Positions 24,173 to 31,317 of a stretch of 61,010 nucleotides of DNA are shown here, piece by piece. How positions within the stretch are numbered: the stretch's first letter is position 1; every line of letters starts with the position of its first letter. Source of the stretch: Lachnospiraceae bacterium (GTDB taxonomy: Bacteria; Bacillota; Clostridia; Lachnospirales; Lachnospiraceae); NCBI GenBank assembly GCA_017469935.1, contig JAFUFL010000065.1, positions 1 through 61,010 on the forward strand, in the 5' to 3' direction. The notes below the pieces were generated by a model. It had not been told where the DNA came from. It was given only the letters and a program-made list of their open reading frames with translations, and did not search any database. The position numbers and the translations under genes were made by a program.

Positions 24173-25192
24173 ATGGCTTTGTTTGAAAACTATGAAGGAC
24201 GTATGCCCCAGCTGCAGCCCGTTCTTGACAAGTACGGCTTCGCAAGCTTTGAGGATGTAAAGGCTTTTACCAACAGCAAGGGCGTAGATGCTTACAGTAT
24301 CGTAGAGAGCACACAGCCTATTTGCTTTGAGAACGTAAAATGGGCTTATGAGCTCGGCGCAGCGATTGCTATGAAGGAAGGCGCCAAGAAGGCAGCCGAC
24401 GCTGCTAAGTGGATCGGCGTAGGACTGCAGGCATTCTGCATTCCCGGATCTGTCGCAGATCAGCGTCAGGTCGGTATCGGCCACGGCAACCTCGGTGCAA
24501 TGCTGCTCGACGAAGAGACCGAATGTTTTGCATTCCTTGCAGGACACGAGTCCTTCGCAGCTGCAGAAGGCGCGATCAAGATCGCTCTGAACGCTAACAA
24601 GGTTCGTACGAAACCGCTCCGCGTCATCCTGAACGGACTTGGCAAAGACGCAGCTATGATCATCAGCCGTATCAACGGTTTCACTTATGTGCAGACCAAG
24701 TATGACTATCTGTCCGCAGACGTCAAGGAAGACCACGCTCTGACCATCGTCAGCAAGACCGCTTATTCCAACGGCGATCGTGCGAAGGTCAACTGCTACG
24801 GCGCAGACGACGTTCGTGAAGGCGTTGCGATCATGTGGCACGAAGGTGCGGATGTTTCCATCACCGGCAACTCCACCAACCCCACACGTTTCCAGCACCC
24901 TGTAGCAGGTACCTACAAGAAAGAGCGCTGGGAAGCCGGCAAGAAGTATTTCTCCGTTGCTTCCGGCGGCGGCACAGGCCGTACACTGCATCCCGATAAC
25001 ATGGCAGCAGGTCCCGCTTCCTACGGCATGACCGACACCATGGGCCGTATGCACTCCGACGCGCAGTTCGCAGGTTCTTCCTCCGTTCCCGCACACGTCG
25101 AGATGATGGGCTTCCTCGGCGCAGGCAACAACCCTATGGTCGGTATGACTGTAGCAGTTGCTGTTGCTGTTCAGGAGGCAATGTCCAAATAA
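24173..25192 (+). CDS. GGGtGRT family protein
   Basis: A 339-residue soluble protein containing the family's namesake motif, SVASGGGTGRTLHPDNMAAG near residue 265. Other conserved-looking stretches are GLQAFCIPGSVADQRQVGIGHGNLGAMLL and AFLAGHESFAAAEGAIKIAL. The glycine-rich loops suggest nucleotide or cofactor binding, but no function is established for the family. It lies 16 bp downstream of the NifU-like gene with AAGGAGGTG as ribosome site, and the two form a closed operon ended by a terminator. It may be linked to iron-sulfur or sulfur chemistry by association only. Confidence 0.85.
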   Translation: MALFENYEGRMPQLQPVLDKYGFASFEDVKAFTNSKGVDAYSIVESTQPICFENVKWAYELGAAIAMKEGAKKAADAAKWIGVGLQAFCIPGSVADQRQVGIGHGNLGAMLLDEETECFAFLAGHESFAAAEGAIKIALNANKVRTKPLRVILNGLGKDAAMIISRINGFTYVQTKYDYLSADVKEDHALTIVSKTAYSNGDRAKVNCYGADDVREGVAIMWHEGADVSITGNSTNPTRFQHPVAGTYKKERWEAGKKYFSVASGGGTGRTLHPDNMAAGPASYGMTDTMGRMHSDAQFAGSSSVPAHVEMMGFLGAGNNPMVGMTVAVAVAVQEAMSK

Positions 25193-25213
25193 TACACAGC
25201 AGTGGTGTGAGAA

Positions 25214-25245
25214 GGCCCCCGAAGATCACTTCGGGGGTCTTTTGT
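25214..25245 (+). terminator. Terminator after the GGGtGRT gene
   Basis: GGCCCCCGAAG (25214-25224) pairs with CTTCGGGGGTC (25229-25239), followed by TTTTGTTT. Confidence 0.85.
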
Positions 25246-25322
25246 TTACCGGTAAAGCGTGTGGCGCGGCTGCTCGCGCTGCAATGCACCAATACATTAT
25301 AATTATGCCGGAGGTTATCAAT

Positions 25323-25778
25323 ATGGATCATGCAGAAAAGGCCAGGGCTCTGTTCCTGGAAGGATATAACTGCGCGCAGGCAGTATTTTGCGCTTTTGAC
25401 GACATGACCGGGCTGGACCGGGAGACGTCCGCGCGTCTGGCTTCCTCCTTCGGCGGGGGTATGGGGCGCATGCGGGAAGTCTGCGGCACGGTGAGCGGCG
25501 CGCTGCTTGTTCTGGGGCAGCTCTGCGGCTATGCAGATCCCAAAGACCCGCGGGCCAAAACAGATCACTACCACTTGGTACAGGAATTTGCCCGGCGCTT
25601 TCGGGAGATCAACGGTACGATCATCTGCCGGGAACTCCTTGCCGGCGTAAAGACAAAGCCCGGGAACGATCCGGAGGCGAGAACGAAGGAGTATTACGCG
25701 TCCCGCCCCTGCCTGCGCCATGTGGGAGAGGCGGCAGCGATTGTTGAGGAACTTCTGCGCGAGCAGAGTGAACCTTAA
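25323..25778 (+). CDS. C_GCAxxG_C_C family redox-type protein
   Basis: From the ATG at 25323 the protein has 151 residues and matches the C_GCAxxG_C_C family (PF09719): YNCAQAVFCAFDD, then ASSFGGGMGRMREVCGTVSGALLVLGQLCG, and later cysteines at ICRELLAG and RPCLRHVGEAA. The conserved cysteines suggest redox or metal binding; family function is unknown. A longer in-frame extension upstream is rejected, because it runs through the terminator and a GC-rich repeat-like stretch. The gene stands 126 bp before a MATE transporter on the same strand. Confidence 0.85.
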   Translation: MDHAEKARALFLEGYNCAQAVFCAFDDMTGLDRETSARLASSFGGGMGRMREVCGTVSGALLVLGQLCGYADPKDPRAKTDHYHLVQEFARRFREINGTIICRELLAGVKTKPGNDPEARTKEYYASRPCLRHVGEAAAIVEELLREQSEP

Positions 25779-25903
25779 TATGGTGTCATTAATGTGGTAT
25801 CATTAAGAGGAATCCTCAATAGATATGATTTAAGCTGGTATTCGGAGCCCGCGTAGCGGGCGGCTCGGGGCGAGTATCGATAAACAGCTGCGAAAGGAAC
25901 AAA

Positions 25904-27295
25904 ATGAGATCGAAGTTATTTGCGCCGGTGGATATGACCGAGGGAAATCCGGTCATTCAGATCATCAGATTTACAATTCCCATGCTGCTTGGAAATGTCG
26001 CGCAGCAGCTCTACAACACGGTGGACAGTATCATCGTCGGGCGATTTGTGGGCGACAACGCGCTGGCGGCGGTCGGCAGCGCCGGCCCCATCCTCAATTT
26101 GATGCTCGTTCTGTTCATGGGCATCTCCGTGGGCGCCAGTATCATGGTCGCCCAGTTCTTCGGCGCGCGGCAGAGAGAGTCGCTCTCCAGGACGATCGGC
26201 TCCTGCGTAATACTGACGGGGGCAGCATCGCTGATCATCATGATCGTCGGGCCGCTTGTCACCATGCCGCTGCTGCGGCTTCTGGGCACGCCTGAGAGTA
26301 TTATCGGCTGGTGTCAGAGCTATCTGATCATTATCTTCCTGGGCATCGCCGGCGGCGGCTATTACAATATTCTGAGCGGCGTGCTGCGCGGCCTGGGGGA
26401 CTCCATGTCCGCCCTGGTCTATCTTCTGACGGCGACGGCGATCAATATCGTCTTCGACTATGTATTTGTGGCTTATTTCGGCCTCGGCGTCGCGGGCGTC
26501 GCCCTCGCGACAGTCATCGCGCAGTTCGTCTCCGCATTTCTGTCGCTCAGGCGGCTGACCAGGATGAAGGACTATTTTGACATGAAGAAAGAGTATCTGG
26601 TGCCGGACGGCGAGTACGTCGGCCAGTTGATTCGCCTCGGAATTCCTTCGGGTATCACGCAGGCAATCTTCTCCATGTCCATGATCGTGGTGCAGTCGCT
26701 CACCAATTCCTTCGGCGAGCAGTTTATCGCGGCCAACGTCATTGTCATGCGAATCGACGGCTTCGTCATTCTGCCGGCGCTGTCCTTCGGCGCGGCGATG
26801 ACCACCTATGCGGGCCAGAATATAGGCGCCGGCCGCATGGACCGCGTCCTGGAAGGAGCTAAAAAAGGCACTCTCACTGCCATGGGGATCTCTGCCGTAG
26901 TTACCGGCCTGATCCTGCTTCTGGGAAGGCCGATCATGGGCCTCTTCACAAAGACGCAGGAGCTGATCGACCTCAGCTACAGCATGATGCAGATCATTGC
27001 GGTGGGATACGTCATCATCGAGATCACCCAGTGCCTGTGCGGCATCATGCGCGGCGCCGGCGACACTGTGAGTCCCATGTGGATTTCCATCGCGACGTCG
27101 GTCGCGCTGCGCGTGCCGCTCGCTTACGGACTGGTCGGGGTGACAAAGTCCCCGCAGCTCCCGCAAGGGGATTGCGCCATGATGTACGTTTCCATGCTGA
27201 TCTCCTGGAGCCTCGGCGCGGTCATCACCCACGCGGTGTATAAGCGCGGCAAGTGGAAAGAGAAAGCGAACCTGATGATAGGGGAAGAAGTGTGA
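25904..27295 (+). CDS. MATE-family efflux transporter
   Basis: A 463-residue MATE transporter. The N-terminus has PVIQIIRFTIPMLLGNVAQQLYNTVDSIIVGRFVGDNALAAVGSAGPI, the classic family signature, and twelve hydrophobic helices follow in two repeats (second: GIPSGITQAIFSMSMIVVQSLTNSFG). It probably exports drugs or metabolites with Na+ or H+ antiport. Ribosome site GAAAGGAAC precedes ATG 25904. Its stop codon is followed within 4 bp by a REP-like repeat. The sequence differs clearly from the MATE gene at 17226, so the two are not a recent duplication. Confidence 0.92.
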   Translation: MRSKLFAPVDMTEGNPVIQIIRFTIPMLLGNVAQQLYNTVDSIIVGRFVGDNALAAVGSAGPILNLMLVLFMGISVGASIMVAQFFGARQRESLSRTIGSCVILTGAASLIIMIVGPLVTMPLLRLLGTPESIIGWCQSYLIIIFLGIAGGGYYNILSGVLRGLGDSMSALVYLLTATAINIVFDYVFVAYFGLGVAGVALATVIAQFVSAFLSLRRLTRMKDYFDMKKEYLVPDGEYVGQLIRLGIPSGITQAIFSMSMIVVQSLTNSFGEQFIAANVIVMRIDGFVILPALSFGAAMTTYAGQNIGAGRMDRVLEGAKKGTLTAMGISAVVTGLILLLGRPIMGLFTKTQELIDLSYSMMQIIAVGYVIIEITQCLCGIMRGAGDTVSPMWISIATSVALRVPLAYGLVGVTKSPQLPQGDCAMMYVSMLISWSLGAVITHAVYKRGKWKEKANLMIGEEV

Positions 27296-27298
27296 CGC

Positions 27299-27329
27299 GT
27301 GTGTCACGGGGACGTATCAACTGACACAC
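27299..27329. repeat. REP-like half element (GGGGACGTATCA core)
   Basis: GTGTGTCACGGGGACGTATC followed by AACTGACACAC matches one arm of the perfect inverted repeat at 30263-30329 with only a few differences. It is itself bounded by GTGTGTCA and TGACACAC. Such GGGGACGTATC elements recall REP-type sequences mobilised by RAYT/IS200-like transposases, none of which is present here. Confidence 0.6.
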
Positions 27330-27533
27330 TTTTGCCGGGCGCGACATAGGACGCCGGACATATTTTGGCAGCGGGCAGCAAATGGTCATTCATTGCATGA
27401 CCTCTGCGTACGCACGCCGCACTCTGCACAGAACAAACCAAAAACAGAAACTGCTGTAAAGCTTATTCGGATCCGAATTGGTAGACTTTTTCTATAGAAA
27501 GAAACAGTTACAGACTAAAAGGGAGGTCTACCA

Positions 27534-27989
27534 ATGAATAAACAGTTTAAAGAAGTTCTTGTAATGAATCTGATGTATAACCTGCTTCTCGCAATCGTCT
27601 TGTCGGCTGTGGCGCAGATTCTGAGTTTTGGAAAAGTGATGTGGCCGGCCATTCTGGGAGATATCCTGATGGCGTATATAATGGAAATGGTGATCGCCCT
27701 GTGCCTTCCTTTTTCCAAGTGGGGTATGGCGCTGGCAAATAAATATGCACAGCCCGGAACACTTAAGTACAGGATCCTGATGACGACCGGCACAGCGATT
27801 CCCTTCGCGATTGCGATGTGCCTGGGAATGAGCTTCATCGGGACGGTGCTGATCGGGCACCAGCCGCTAAATGTCTGGCTCATGGCCTTTGCCGGAATGC
27901 TGCCGATCTTCATTATTCTCGGCTGGGTATTGTCCTTTATCTTTGTCCCGGTCTTTATGGGGCTCGCGCACAAGATTGTAAACGGGTGA
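27534..27989 (+). CDS. DUF2798-type small membrane protein
   Basis: A 151-residue membrane protein with four hydrophobic helices arranged as two similar halves: VMNLMYNLLLAIVLSAVAQIL with a second helix, and RILMTTGTAIPFAIAMCLGMSFIGTVL with a last helix. The arrangement matches DUF2798 proteins, whose role is unknown. Ribosome site GGGAGG lies 8 bp before the ATG. The gene is alone between a REP-like element and a strong terminator it shares with the convergent Uma2 gene. Confidence 0.7.
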   Translation: MNKQFKEVLVMNLMYNLLLAIVLSAVAQILSFGKVMWPAILGDILMAYIMEMVIALCLPFSKWGMALANKYAQPGTLKYRILMTTGTAIPFAIAMCLGMSFIGTVLIGHQPLNVWLMAFAGMLPIFIILGWVLSFIFVPVFMGLAHKIVNG

Positions 27990-28033
27990 TGACATCGGCG
28001 CGAGACAGGAAGGCTCCATGACTGTTTTTTGCA

Positions 28034-28093
28034 AAAAAAAAACCATCCGCCTGTCTGCAGTAAGATATGCTGCGGACAGGCGGATGGTTTTTC
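28034..28093. terminator. Bidirectional terminator between convergent genes
   Basis: AAACCATCCGCCTGTC (28040-28055) pairs perfectly with GACAGGCGGATGGTTT (28075-28090), with an A-run before and a T-run after, so it serves both the DUF2798 and Uma2 genes. Confidence 0.9.
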
Positions 28094-28122
28094 GTATTTA
28101 AGGCTCAAGATGCGGGTCTTTA

Positions 28123-29007
28123 TTATTTAGAAGAGCGGACTTTTTTCAGCGCTCGGTTGACCCTGGAAAAGTCGATGGAGCATTGCCCGTCCGATATATG
28201 GATCGGAATAACTGAGTCAAAATCATATTTCTCGGGATAGAAATTGCCGTCCCGAAAATCGTAGACCAGGACCGTCTCGTGATCCGGATCTACGATCCAG
28301 TATTCCTTGACGCCGGCATTCTGGTATTTATACAGCTTGAGGAGCATATCCTTGGAGCGGGTGGAAGGGGAGAGGATTTCCAGTGCAAGATCCGGCGCAC
28401 CTTCAAAGCGTTTCGCACCCAGATCATAAGGACCGCAGATCACAAGGAGATCCGGCTGTACCATAGTTTTGTTGTCCATATCCAGCCTTACATCACAAGG
28501 CGAAAGATAGACCTCGCACTGTCCTTCGTGGGCATCGGTGCATTCCCGGAAGAGTATGTGGAGCTCTCCGAGAATCTTCTGATGTATGACAGCCGGTGCA
28601 GACATGTCGTAGAACACACCGTCGATCAACTCGACGCGGCGCTCGTCCGGGAGCGCATAATAGTCTTCCAAGGTGTACTCACCGTCTCTTTTCTCAGAGA
28701 TATTCTTAGAGACAGGCGAATACTTGTATTCAGCGGGGGAGTCCCTTACCACACCGTGTGTTTCGGGGAGATCCTCATAAGCATAACTGCTCCTTGTGAC
28801 CTGAGTGTGATCGGACGCATTTCTTCTCCGGCTTTCTTCGGCAGAGAGAACGGTTTCTATTGCTACCAAAGTGGCTTTCCTGGGCGCCTTAGTGGCGCCG
28901 CTCATGATCTTCTGCACCGTGCTCAGCGGAAGATCGGCGGCTTTCGCGATCATTTCGTTGGTGAGGCCTAAAGCGGTTTTTCTGTTTTTCAATTCTTCGA
29001 TCGTCAT
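28123..29007 (-). CDS. Uma2-type endonuclease-fold protein with N-terminal helix-turn-helix
   Basis: From the ATG at 29007 (7 bp after AGGAGG) the protein has 294 residues. Residues about 1-60 form a Cro/C1-like helix-turn-helix (NEMIAKAADLPLSTVQKIMSGATKAPRKAT). Residues about 120-290 are a Uma2 (PF05685) restriction-endonuclease-like fold, with YYALPDERRVELIDGVFYDM, MVQPDLLVICGP, and APDLALEILSPSTRSKDMLLKLYKYQNAGVKEYWIVDP, which supply the PD-(D/E)xK-type acidic and lysine residues. Uma2 proteins are widespread and of uncertain role. The fused DNA-binding domain is a less usual arrangement and suggests a sequence-specific or self-regulating protein. Confidence 0.85.
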   Translation of the reverse strand: MTIEELKNRKTALGLTNEMIAKAADLPLSTVQKIMSGATKAPRKATLVAIETVLSAEESRRRNASDHTQVTRSSYAYEDLPETHGVVRDSPAEYKYSPVSKNISEKRDGEYTLEDYYALPDERRVELIDGVFYDMSAPAVIHQKILGELHILFRECTDAHEGQCEVYLSPCDVRLDMDNKTMVQPDLLVICGPYDLGAKRFEGAPDLALEILSPSTRSKDMLLKLYKYQNAGVKEYWIVDPDHETVLVYDFRDGNFYPEKYDFDSVIPIHISDGQCSIDFSRVNRALKKVRSSK

Positions 29008-29155
29008 CACAACCTCCTGCAGCACAACAAACAAATGTTCTATCTACATAATAGTCGCAATTCAGCCAAATGTCAACTGGGACAGTATAAAAAATGTAAT
29101 ATAAATATATTAAAATTGCAAAATAGCAATATTTTGGCGGCTTACAAAGCGAATT

Positions 29156-30013
29156 TCAATCTTTTCTCGTCAGCAGATACCACTTGGCAAATGCAGTCCC
29201 GATGATGATGAAATAGCCCACAAAGCTCCACACGTCCGGCACCTCACCGAACAGGAGGGCGCCGAAGATGGCCGCGTAGACGACCTGCGAGTAGTCAAAG
29301 ACGGAGATGTCCCGCGCCGGGGCGTTCTGGTAAGCGGCCGTGACTGCCAGCTGCGCACAGGCGGCCGAAGAACCCGCCAGGACCAGGAACAGGAACTGCC
29401 TTACAGTCATGGGCTGATAGTTGAGAAGCAGGTTGGGCAGCAGAATGATGGTGGAGAACGCGGAGAAGAACATGACGATCACGGGTCCGCGCTCGCCAGC
29501 CAGCCCCAGTTTCCTTACATAGGTGTAGGCCGTTCCGGCGGTGAAACCGCCCAGGATCGCGATGAGTGCCGGGAAAGAGGCGATCCCTGCGCCGGGTTTT
29601 GCCACAAAGGCGGCACCGATGAAGGCCATCAGTACGCTGAGCCATTCAATCTTGTTGGGCTTTTCTTTCAATATAAATATGGACATCAATATGGCAAAAA
29701 AGGGAGAGAGCTTGTTCAGAATATTGGCGTCGGCGATGTTCATGTGATCCACGGCCCAGAAATTACAGAGGATTCCGGCAGTCCCGATGCTGCTGCGGAG
29801 AAGCAGGTCCGGCAGATTCTTCTTTTGGAAAGAGAACCCGCTCTTGGAGCGGGCCAGAAGGATCGCGGCCACTGCGGCGGCGACGATATTTCGGAAGAAA
29901 GCTTTCTGCATGGTCGGGACGTCTCCTGAGAGCCGCACGAAGACGGTCATCAGGGAGAAGAAAAAGGCGGAAGTCAGGATGAACAGGATTCCTTTACGTT
30001 TGTTGGCAGCCAT
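29156..30013 (-). CDS. DMT-superfamily (EamA) transporter
   Basis: A 285-residue protein with ten hydrophobic helices in two EamA repeats: GILFILTSAFFFSLMTVFVRLSGDVPTMQKAFFRN opens the first, and the second begins around AFIGAAFVAKPG. Characteristic ends are ILNKLSPFFAILMSIFILKEKPN and YAAIFGALLFGEVPDVWSFVGYFIIIGT. Family members export amino acids, nucleosides or other metabolites. The gene is monocistronic on the minus strand, 289 bp from the AraC gene, with a dispersed repeat in its upstream region. Substrate unknown. Confidence 0.9.
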   Translation of the reverse strand: MAANKRKGILFILTSAFFFSLMTVFVRLSGDVPTMQKAFFRNIVAAAVAAILLARSKSGFSFQKKNLPDLLLRSSIGTAGILCNFWAVDHMNIADANILNKLSPFFAILMSIFILKEKPNKIEWLSVLMAFIGAAFVAKPGAGIASFPALIAILGGFTAGTAYTYVRKLGLAGERGPVIVMFFSAFSTIILLPNLLLNYQPMTVRQFLFLVLAGSSAACAQLAVTAAYQNAPARDISVFDYSQVVYAAIFGALLFGEVPDVWSFVGYFIIIGTAFAKWYLLTRKD

Positions 30014-30038
30014 AATTACCTCATCAATCGATTTGTTA

Positions 30039-30228
30039 ACTCAGGTGGGAAGTCTCCCGCCTCTACAGGCGGTGAGTTTAAAGTAACCTTACTCAGTGGC
30101 GGGAGACGATCCCCCACTGTTAAATGATGCACACGCGTGCGGAAAGGAAGATGCTGCCCTTCGGGCAGCCCGCACGCGGCGCAGCGGCTCGCGCTGCGAG
30201 CCTTGAATTGTATTGTGCATCAACTAGT
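30039..30228 (+). repeat. Dispersed structured repeat, copy B
   Basis: This is the second copy of the repeat at 11179-11350, in the same orientation. The GCCTCTACAGGC hairpin, the CTCAGTGGCGGG block, the ATGCACACGCGTGCGG block, a GCTGCCCTTCGGGCAGC hairpin and the GCGCAGCGGCTCGC segment are all conserved; the loops and linkers vary. Compensated differences, such as AAAG versus CTTC in the loop of the GCTGCC hairpin, suggest that structure rather than coding is kept. Confidence 0.75.
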
Positions 30229-30262
30229 ATAACGCAATCTTTCTGCACTGCAAGGTGTGACA

Positions 30263-30329
30263 GGGTGTGTCAGGGGGACGTATCAGGTGACACAAAATGT
30301 GTCACCTGATACGTCCCCCTGACACACCC
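30263..30329. repeat. Perfect 32-bp inverted repeat supplying the araC 3' end
   Basis: The 32 bases at 30263-30294 are exactly complementary to 30298-30329, with a 3-base loop. The core GGGGACGTATC is shared with the element at 27299. The right arm encodes the last residues and stop of the leftward AraC gene. It can also act as a hairpin terminator for that gene. Confidence 0.9.
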
Positions 30330-31135
30330 AGCCGGTATCCCTGCGGTGTAAATCCCGTGCTCTCCCTGAACACGCGGCCGAAGTAACTGACGCTGCTAAA
30401 GCCGCAGCGAAGCGAGACGTCTTTGATGCCGGCGTCCGGCTCCTCCATGAGAAGGACCTTGGCGTGGTGAATGCGGATGCGGCGCAGGTAGTGCATGATG
30501 GTCTCGCCGGTGACGCTCTTAAATAAGGTGCAGAGGTACTCCGGCGTCTTATGAAACTGTGATGACAGATCGTCCAGGGAGAGATCCCCGCCGTAGTGGT
30601 CTTCCAGATAGAGGATGACCTCCTTGATAAGTGCGGACCCTTCCGCGGCCTGACTCATCGGGAGAGGGCGCAGCCCGCCGGACAGGTCGAGCAGCATGCC
30701 GTAGAGCGCTTTGGAGCACGGAACCTGCTGAACTTTTGAGGCTGAGACCAATTGTTCCAGCTCTCTGAGGGGCGCGAGAAACAGGTTCGGATCGGAGAGC
30801 GCATAGATTCCGGACCGGCTCATTCTGAGGCAGCTCAGAAACTTCAGGCAGCTCTCTCCTTCAAAGCCGATGTAGTGGACGACCCAGTCGCCGCGGGAGC
30901 TCTGATAACCGTGCCTTATGTGAGGTTCCAAAACGGCGATCTGTCCGGGACTCAGCACGGCCCGCTCGCCGTCAATAAAGAACTCGCCGCTGCCGGACGC
31001 ACCGTAAAGAACCTGCCAGATGGGGAAGCCGTTCGGGCGCCGGATGGGATCCTGCAGATGGCTGATCCCGACACTGCGAAGGAGGAGAGGAATTCTTTCC
31101 CGCTGGCGTTTTGTGACATTGATCGAATAGCGCAT
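30302..31135 (-). CDS. AraC-family regulator, divergent from GH35
   Basis: A 277-residue AraC/XylS regulator. The N-terminal half is a cupin-like sugar-sensing domain (GFPIWQVLYGASGSGEFFIDGERAVLSPGQIAVLEPHIRHGY). The C-terminal double helix-turn-helix is complete: DLSLDDLSSQFHKTPEYLCTLFKSVTGETIMHYLRRIRIHHAKVLL and IKDVSLRCGFSSVSYFGRVFRESTGFTPQGYR. The final residues (LGVSGGRIR) and the stop come from an invading inverted repeat, so the original C-terminus has been replaced after the conserved end of the domain. It is divergent from the GH35 gene, with a palindrome between them, and probably controls it. Confidence 0.9.
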   Translation of the reverse strand: MRYSINVTKRQRERIPLLLRSVGISHLQDPIRRPNGFPIWQVLYGASGSGEFFIDGERAVLSPGQIAVLEPHIRHGYQSSRGDWVVHYIGFEGESCLKFLSCLRMSRSGIYALSDPNLFLAPLRELEQLVSASKVQQVPCSKALYGMLLDLSGGLRPLPMSQAAEGSALIKEVILYLEDHYGGDLSLDDLSSQFHKTPEYLCTLFKSVTGETIMHYLRRIRIHHAKVLLMEEPDAGIKDVSLRCGFSSVSYFGRVFRESTGFTPQGYRLGVSGGRIR

Positions 31136-31231
31136 TACATTTATCCTCTACATTAAGAATTTGACATGATTATTAATATACTAAGATTGTGGGCAGACAT
31201 CGGTCAAGATAAAATGAAAATATAAAGACAG

Positions 31232-31252
31232 AATATTTGGCCAAAATATTCA
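31232..31252. promoter_or_regulatory. GAATATTT-N5-AAATATTC dyad between araC and GH35 gene
   Basis: GAATATTT (31232-31239) and AAATATTC (31245-31252) form an 8-bp perfect inverted repeat around GGCCA. It lies 66 bp before the GH35 start codon in the 182-bp divergent gap. It is a candidate operator for the neighbouring AraC protein or another sugar regulator. No strong -35/-10 pair was identified for GH35. Confidence 0.5.
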
Positions 31253-31317
31253 AAATCAGCAATTTTTAAAGACGAAACAGGGGAAATAGATAATAATTAA
31301 ATGAAAGGAGCAGTCTT

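Noticed and set aside
30263-30329. Inverted repeat taken only as an ordinary terminator
   Set aside because: The arms are 32 bp perfect and share a core with an element at 27299, so a mobile or REP-like origin is better supported, though it may also terminate.
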